Below, piece after piece: positions 58,601 to 64,000 of a stretch of DNA of 64,000 nucleotides. The notes below the pieces were generated by a model, which saw only the letters and a program-made list of their open reading frames with translations, ran no database searches and was not told the DNA's origin. This stretch comes from Bacillota bacterium (GTDB lineage Bacteria > Bacillota > Clostridia > Oscillospirales > Oscillospiraceae), in contig JAETQY010000008.1 of NCBI GenBank assembly GCA_021770445.1, forward strand, positions 1 through 64,000. The letters run 5' to 3'. The position numbers and the translations under genes are program-made. Position 1 is the first letter of the stretch, and the number at the start of each line of letters is the position of its first letter.

Positions 58601-59203
58601 ATGTCCGATAAAACCGAGGCCTTTCTCCACAGCCAGACCAAGGAGAACCTCATGCGGGCCTTCGCCGGGGAGAGCCAGGCCCGCAACCGCTACACCATCG
58701 CCGCCGGGGTGGCCAACAAGGCGGGGCTGGCGGTCATCCAGGGGGTGTTCCTCTTCACCGCCGAACAGGAGCGGGTCCATGCCAAGCAGTTCTATGCCGC
58801 TCTGGAGGACTGCGCCGGTCAGACCATCAAGGTGGACGGCACCTATCCCGTGGACATCTACTCCGGGGTGCTGGACTACCTCCGGGCCGCCCAGCACAAC
58901 GAGTACCAGGAGTGGGAGCACGACTACGACCACTTCGCCAAGACCGCCATGAGCGAGGGCTTCCCCCTGGTGGGCAAGATGTTTGAGAACATCGCCCGGG
59001 TGGAAAAGACCCACGGGGACCGGTTTGGGAAGTTCGCCGACCTGATGGAGAAGGACCAGCTGTTCTTCTCCGAGGTGGAGGTACAGTGGATGTGTCTGCA
59101 CTGCGGCTGGGTGGTGGAGGCCACCGCCGCCCCCGCCCACTGTCCCGTCTGCCGCCACCCCCAGGGGTACTTCGTGCGGTTCGAGCTGGCCCCTTGGAGC
59201 TGA
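58601..59203 (+). CDS. rubrerythrin
   Basis: A 200-residue non-heme diiron peroxidase for peroxide defence in anaerobes. The N-terminal ferritin-like four-helix domain carries the Glu/His iron ligands (AFAGESQARNRY, TAEQERVHAKQFY, ENIARVEKTHGDRF); the C-terminal rubredoxin-like domain has CLHCGW and CPVCRHP. Electrons normally come from rubredoxin/NADH oxidoreductases, none of which are adjacent. AAGGAGG precedes the ATG. A weak promoter TTGAAT-N18-CATACT lies at 58540-58569. Confidence 0.94.
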   Translation: MSDKTEAFLHSQTKENLMRAFAGESQARNRYTIAAGVANKAGLAVIQGVFLFTAEQERVHAKQFYAALEDCAGQTIKVDGTYPVDIYSGVLDYLRAAQHNEYQEWEHDYDHFAKTAMSEGFPLVGKMFENIARVEKTHGDRFGKFADLMEKDQLFFSEVEVQWMCLHCGWVVEATAAPAHCPVCRHPQGYFVRFELAPWS

Positions 59204-59205
59204 AC

Positions 59206-59241
59206 AAAAACGGATGACCGATCAATCGGCCATCCGTTTTT
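59206..59241. terminator. bidirectional terminator overlapping the RHH stop
   Basis: AAAAACGGATG-a-CCGA / TCGG-c-CATCCGTTTTT stem, T-rich on both strands. It ends rubrerythrin transcription and contains the stop of the convergent gene at 59222. Confidence 0.8.
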
Positions 59242-59392
59242 GTTTGTCTATCGCATTCAGTGACAATTCACCCGCCAACTTAAACAGCGCGTCGGCCATG
59301 ACCCTTTCCGCAGAAATACCGCCCGCCTGCTTTCCGACCTTTTCATAAAAGGTAAATACATAATCCGGAACCGCAATCGTTAGCTTTTTCAT
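59222..59392 (-). CDS. ribbon-helix-helix-like small protein
   Basis: A 56-residue protein, MKKLTIAVPDYVFTFYEKVGKQ followed by ISAERVMADALFKLAGELS, matching the strand-helix-turn-helix pattern of ribbon-helix-helix proteins. GGAGG lies 9 nt before ATG 59392; the frame is open upstream but AT-rich and without a start signal. It diverges from an XRE regulator, with two identical-type operators between them. Its target is probably its own promoter. Confidence 0.7.
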   Translation of the reverse strand: MKKLTIAVPDYVFTFYEKVGKQAGGISAERVMADALFKLAGELSLNAIDKQKRMAD

Positions 59393-59449
59393 TTTAACGA
59401 GCCTCCTATTCTCAATATTTCCAAATATTTTATGTCCCTCTTTACTTTC

Positions 59450-59465
59450 GGAATCTATACATTCC
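59450..59465. promoter_or_regulatory. GGAAT-N6-ATTCC operator, copy 1
   Basis: GGAATCTATACATTCC, an inverted repeat 58 nt upstream of the RHH-like gene. It matches copy 2 (59501) in opposite orientation. Confidence 0.6.
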
Positions 59466-59500
59466 AATACTACCACAAGTAATAACTTAAAATCAATAAT

Positions 59501-59516
59501 GGAATGTATATATTCC
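59501..59516. promoter_or_regulatory. GGAAT-N6-ATTCC operator, copy 2
   Basis: GGAATGTATATATTCC, 26 nt upstream of the XRE gene and overlapping a TATATT that could be its -10. Confidence 0.6.
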
Positions 59517-59541
59517 AAGAAAGTTTTTGGAGAGAATAGGG

Positions 59542-59781
59542 ATGTCAAAAAAGCTGAAACAGGATGTCTCAATTGGGACGAATCTGCGGCGCTTGAGAAG
59601 ACAATCGGGATTTTCTCAGGAAAAAGTTGCCGCAAAATTGCAGCTAATGGGATTTGATATAAGCCGTGAGATTATTTCCCAAATGGAATTGGGCAATTAC
59701 AGTATAAGGATCAGCGTATTGCGGGCATTAAAAGACATCTATCAGGTAGATTCTTTTGATGAGTTCTTCAAAGGTCTATAG
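59542..59781 (+). CDS. small XRE family regulator
   Basis: A 79-residue protein with a helix-turn-helix of the XRE type (GTNLRRLRRQSGFSQEKVAAKLQ, then SREIISQMELGNYSI) and a short C-terminal helix DSFDEFFKGL. GGAGAGAAT precedes ATG 59542. It is unusually AT-rich for this genome, like the divergent ribbon-helix-helix gene, which suggests later acquisition of the pair. The two GGAAT-N6-ATTCC operators lie in between. Confidence 0.82.
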   Translation: MSKKLKQDVSIGTNLRRLRRQSGFSQEKVAAKLQLMGFDISREIISQMELGNYSIRISVLRALKDIYQVDSFDEFFKGL

Positions 59782-59829
59782 TGGTAGACTAGATTGCGTA
59801 AAGTCTTTTAACTGAGAGGAGGCTGGCTT

Positions 59830-60003
59830 ATGGAGGCCTTTGCCATCGCCCTGTTCGCCGTGGCGGTGATCGGCATTCCCATCGCCATCCTGCTGCTGAA
59901 CGACTACGGCAAGAAGCGGGGATGCGGCCGGGGCTGCGCCACCTGCGGCAACCGGGATATCTGCTACAGAAGCAAGAAAAAAGACGACAAAAAAGCGCCC
60001 TGA
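59830..60003 (+). CDS. FeoB-associated Cys-rich membrane protein
   Basis: A 57-residue protein with one N-terminal membrane helix (about residues 3-24) and a cysteine cluster CGRGCATCGNRDIC, the hallmark of the FeoB-associated Cys-rich family. Members usually sit next to feoB in ferrous iron uptake operons; here no feo gene is in the window, so it is an orphan copy. GAGAGGAGG precedes the ATG. Its stop codon lies in the loop of the following terminator. Confidence 0.8.
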   Translation: MEAFAIALFAVAVIGIPIAILLLNDYGKKRGCGRGCATCGNRDICYRSKKKDDKKAP

Positions 60004-60016
60004 CGGGCGCTTTTTT
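59989..60016 (+). terminator. terminator overlapping the Cys-rich gene stop
   Basis: AAAAAAGCGCCC (59989-60000), TGAC loop holding the stop codon, GGGCGCTTTTTT. Confidence 0.85.
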
Positions 60017-60032
60017 GTACTCTCGGAGGGTC

Positions 60033-60410
60033 TTACTCCTCGGGCTCCTCGATCTTGGCGTCGGGGGCGTTCTTGCCCACGGAGGCGATGCCGTTGAGGC
60101 AGCTGGCCTTGGCCTTGTAGCCCTCGCTCTTGCCGATGTTCTCGCCGTTCTTGGCCTTGAGGCGGAAGCGGTACTCACCGGCCTTGTCCTGGTAGACCTC
60201 GAACTTGGGGTGGGGCAGCTTCTCAAAGCCCTCCACCGTCTGGTCCTCCACGTGGGCCAGGGCGTTCTTCTGCACGGAGGCAATGCCCCCCTGGCAGCCG
60301 GACAGACTGGTGTAGCTCTCGGAGGCGGCCAGGATCACTTCACCGTTACCCGCCTTCAGGTTAAAGGTGAATTCGCCGTTCTTGGTCTTGGAGATCACAA
60401 ATTTGCCCAT
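60033..60410 (-). CDS. DUF1508 (YegP-like) protein with two repeats
   Basis: A 125-residue protein made of two tandem DUF1508 units: GKFVISKTKNGEFTFNLKAGNGEVILAASESY and FEVYQDKAGEYRFRLKAKNGENIGKSEGY, each followed by a C-x(2-3)-GIASV helix. The family is widespread and of unknown function; the first unit is close to the E. coli YegP pattern. AAGGAAGG precedes ATG 60410. It follows rnhA by about 50 nt and could share its transcript. Confidence 0.88.
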   Translation of the reverse strand: MGKFVISKTKNGEFTFNLKAGNGEVILAASESYTSLSGCQGGIASVQKNALAHVEDQTVEGFEKLPHPKFEVYQDKAGEYRFRLKAKNGENIGKSEGYKAKASCLNGIASVGKNAPDAKIEEPEE

Positions 60411-60461
60411 AATATATGCCTTCCTTCTTTCTATATTAAGGCTGTTCCAGCCTTGGAGGTC

Positions 60462-60899
60462 TTATTTATATTTCTGGCTCTCTTTTACCGCCAGCTCGTC
60501 GCAGCGGTTGTTGAACTCGTTCTCGGCGTGACCCTTGACCCAGTGGAGCTTGACGGTATGCTTTTCGCACAGGTCCAACAGGCGGCCCCACAGGTCAGGG
60601 TTGAGGGCCGGCTTTTTGTCCGACTTCACCCAGCCCTTGGCCCGCCAGCCCTTGGCCCAGCCCTTGCCCAGGCCGTCGATGACATATTTGCTGTCGGAGT
60701 ACAGCTCCACTACGCAGGGCTCCTTTAAGGCCTCCAGGGCAGCGATCACCCCGGTGAGCTCCATGCGGTTGTTGGTGGTCTGGGCCTCGCCCCCGGACAT
60801 CTCCTTTTTGTGGGCGCCGTACATCAGAATGGCCCCCCAGCCCCCAGGGCCGGGGTTGCCCGAACAGGCCCCGTCGGTGTAGATGGTAACTGTTTTCAT
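60462..60899 (-). CDS. rnhA: ribonuclease HI
   Basis: A 145-residue RNase HI that cuts RNA in RNA-DNA hybrids. Catalytic acids are visible: Asp in [14 protein letters not shown], Glu in RMELTGV, Asp in [10 protein letters not shown] and the final Asp in NNRCDELA, with the His loop KGHAENEF. The ATG at 60899 has TAGGGGAAA upstream; the frame is open a further 59 codons without a start signal. Confidence 0.95.
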   Translation of the reverse strand: MKTVTIYTDGACSGNPGPGGWGAILMYGAHKKEMSGGEAQTTNNRMELTGVIAALEALKEPCVVELYSDSKYVIDGLGKGWAKGWRAKGWVKSDKKPALNPDLWGRLLDLCEKHTVKLHWVKGHAENEFNNRCDELAVKESQKYK

Positions 60900-61112
60900 A
60901 ATTTCCCCTAACCCGCCCGCGCGAAATCGGCGTCCGGTAATAAGCATCAAAACATCCCGAAGGACTGTAACGGTACAGGTGTAACGGTAACGGACCTGAT
61001 AAAAAGCCAGGGTTCGAACCCGGCTAAGCAAGGTCCCGCTCACTCCCATGCAAAGTGCCCATTGGCCCCGGCACATTGGGGCTTGACGCCCGCCTTTCGT
61101 GCAACCAAATTA
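60900..61112. other. 213-bp gap with short tandem CCGTTAC blocks and a T-arm-like palindrome
   Basis: On the minus strand CCGTTACCGTTAC and TACCGTTAC form three copies of CCGTTAC within 27 nt (about 60966-60994). GGGTTCGAACCC at about 61011-61022 looks like a tRNA T-arm, but no anticodon arm or acceptor stem can be built around it. No credible gene is seen. Confidence 0.4.
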
Positions 61113-61568
61113 TTACAGCAGCTCTGTGGTCCAGTTCTTCTCCTGGATGGTCTCCTCCAGCTCCCGCAATTCCCTGGACAGCCCGTCCACCTGCTTTTGC
61201 AGCTGGCGGACATCTACCGTGCTCTTAATCTTGATCTCGCTAGCGCTGTGGCGGCGGACCATGGCGCTGGCGTTGTCCAGGAATCCCCGCAGGACGGACA
61301 GCTTGCCCTTGAGGCAGTCCCGCTTGGCCAGCAGGTCGGACAGGGTGGAGCTCTCCCCGATCTTGGTGGAGTTGTTGGTGCGGTTGATGGCGGAGATCAG
61401 CTCCTCCAGCCGGGTGTAGTCCGTCTCCAGCTCATGGAGCAGCTCCATGGGGTCCTCGGCGGGCTGCTCCCCCTCCTGGACCAGGGCGTTGTTGTTCAGC
61501 CGGCTCTCCAGCTGGCGGATTCTCGTTTGCAGCTCCGACCGCTGGGACAGGGCGTTGGCTAATTTCAT
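61113..61568 (-). CDS. DIP1984 family protein
   Basis: A 151-residue, strongly helical protein matching the DIP1984 (septicolysin-type) family: MKLANALSQRSELQTRIRQLESRL, VQEGEQPAEDP, AINRTNNSTKI, RRHSASEIKIKSTVDV and the C-terminal NWTTELL. It is likely a coiled-coil homodimer; the function is unknown. ATG 61568 fits AGGAGATG better than the ATG three codons earlier. It lies directly downstream of gyrA on the same strand. Confidence 0.88.
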   Translation of the reverse strand: MKLANALSQRSELQTRIRQLESRLNNNALVQEGEQPAEDPMELLHELETDYTRLEELISAINRTNNSTKIGESSTLSDLLAKRDCLKGKLSVLRGFLDNASAMVRRHSASEIKIKSTVDVRQLQKQVDGLSRELRELEETIQEKNWTTELL

Positions 61569-61587
61569 AGGCTGCATCTCCTCTTCA

Positions 61588-61610
61588 CGGGCCGCCCAAG
61601 GGGGCGGTCC

Positions 61611-61613
<3 letters not shown>
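61588..61613. repeat. GC-rich repeat family B, single diverged arm
   Basis: ACGGGCCGCCCAAGGGGGCGGTCC, one arm of the GTAGGGGCCGCC repeat (24730-24805). Its end overlaps the last bases of gyrA. Confidence 0.5.

Positions 61614-64000
<2,387 letters not shown>

Noticed and set aside
58063..59781. Prophage or integrative element in the region of small XRE/RHH genes
   Set aside because: No integrase, recombinase, structural or replication gene is present and housekeeping genes are interspersed.
61005..61040. GGGTTCGAACCC resembling a tRNA T-arm near rnhA
   Set aside because: No matching acceptor, D or anticodon arm can be placed on either strand at proper distances. At most it is a remnant or part of a weak hairpin.

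Overview
The window is 64 kb of a high-GC, spore-forming member of the Clostridia. Codon use, gene content (GerA-type germinant receptor, SpoVB, YtrA-type GntR, Gx transporter, HemZ, gly T-box, rubrerythrin) and short GC-rich palindromic repeats between genes fit the Oscillospiraceae (Flavonifractor / Pseudoflavonifractor / Intestinimonas-like). This placement is inference from gene content. No rRNA or tRNA gene lies inside, but two tandem rRNA-operon promoters and an rRNA leader run off the left edge on the minus strand. No prophage, insertion sequence or CRISPR array was found.

Layout. 1-300: rrn promoters. 0.3-4.1 kb: germinant receptor operon A-C-B (minus). 4.2-10 kb: XRE regulator, thiolase, GntR/ABC operon under a palindromic operator. 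10.1-13.7 kb: proC-proB-proA and an HD phosphohydrolase. 13.8-16.3 kb: acetyltransferase-only glmU, prs and pth, as in Bacillus gcaD-prs-pth. 16.8-22 kb (minus): a peptidoglycan/D-amino-acid operon of an alanine-racemase-fold protein, a D-aspartate-ligase-like ATP-grasp enzyme, an aspartate racemase and a Mur ligase fused to ArgB-like sequence. 22.1-30.2 kb: purine salvage (PNP, MTA/SAH deaminase), spoVB-mazG-hup-rqcP, and apbE / NusG domain II / Gx transporter. 30.5-44 kb (minus): tadA, secG, two metallo-beta-lactamase proteins, mnmG, a GH13 amylase, a uridine kinase-like protein, hemZ, dtd, a broken relA/spoT and recJ. 44.1-49.5 kb: a par/fst-like type I toxin-antitoxin locus, T-box-controlled glyS, a nucleotidyltransferase and an LTA-synthase-like enzyme. 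49.5-64 kb: M23 peptidase, typA, MoxR-VWA pair, GNAT, nicotinate phosphoribosyltransferase, rubrerythrin, several tiny regulators, rnhA, DIP1984 protein and gyrA (cut by the right edge).

The strongest unusual points are: (1) a compact convergent-RNA locus at 44.15-44.45 kb with the architecture of the enterococcal par (fst/RNA II) module; (2) the D-amino-acid operon, with a Mur ligase carrying a shortened amino-acid-kinase domain and a racemase homologue lacking both catalytic residues; (3) relA/spoT split by a deletion plus frameshift that removes part of the synthetase domain; (4) GlmU reduced to its acetyltransferase half; (5) four divergent pairs of tiny genes, each with a ribbon-helix-helix protein and, in three of them, palindromic operators; (6) three families of dispersed palindromic repeats.
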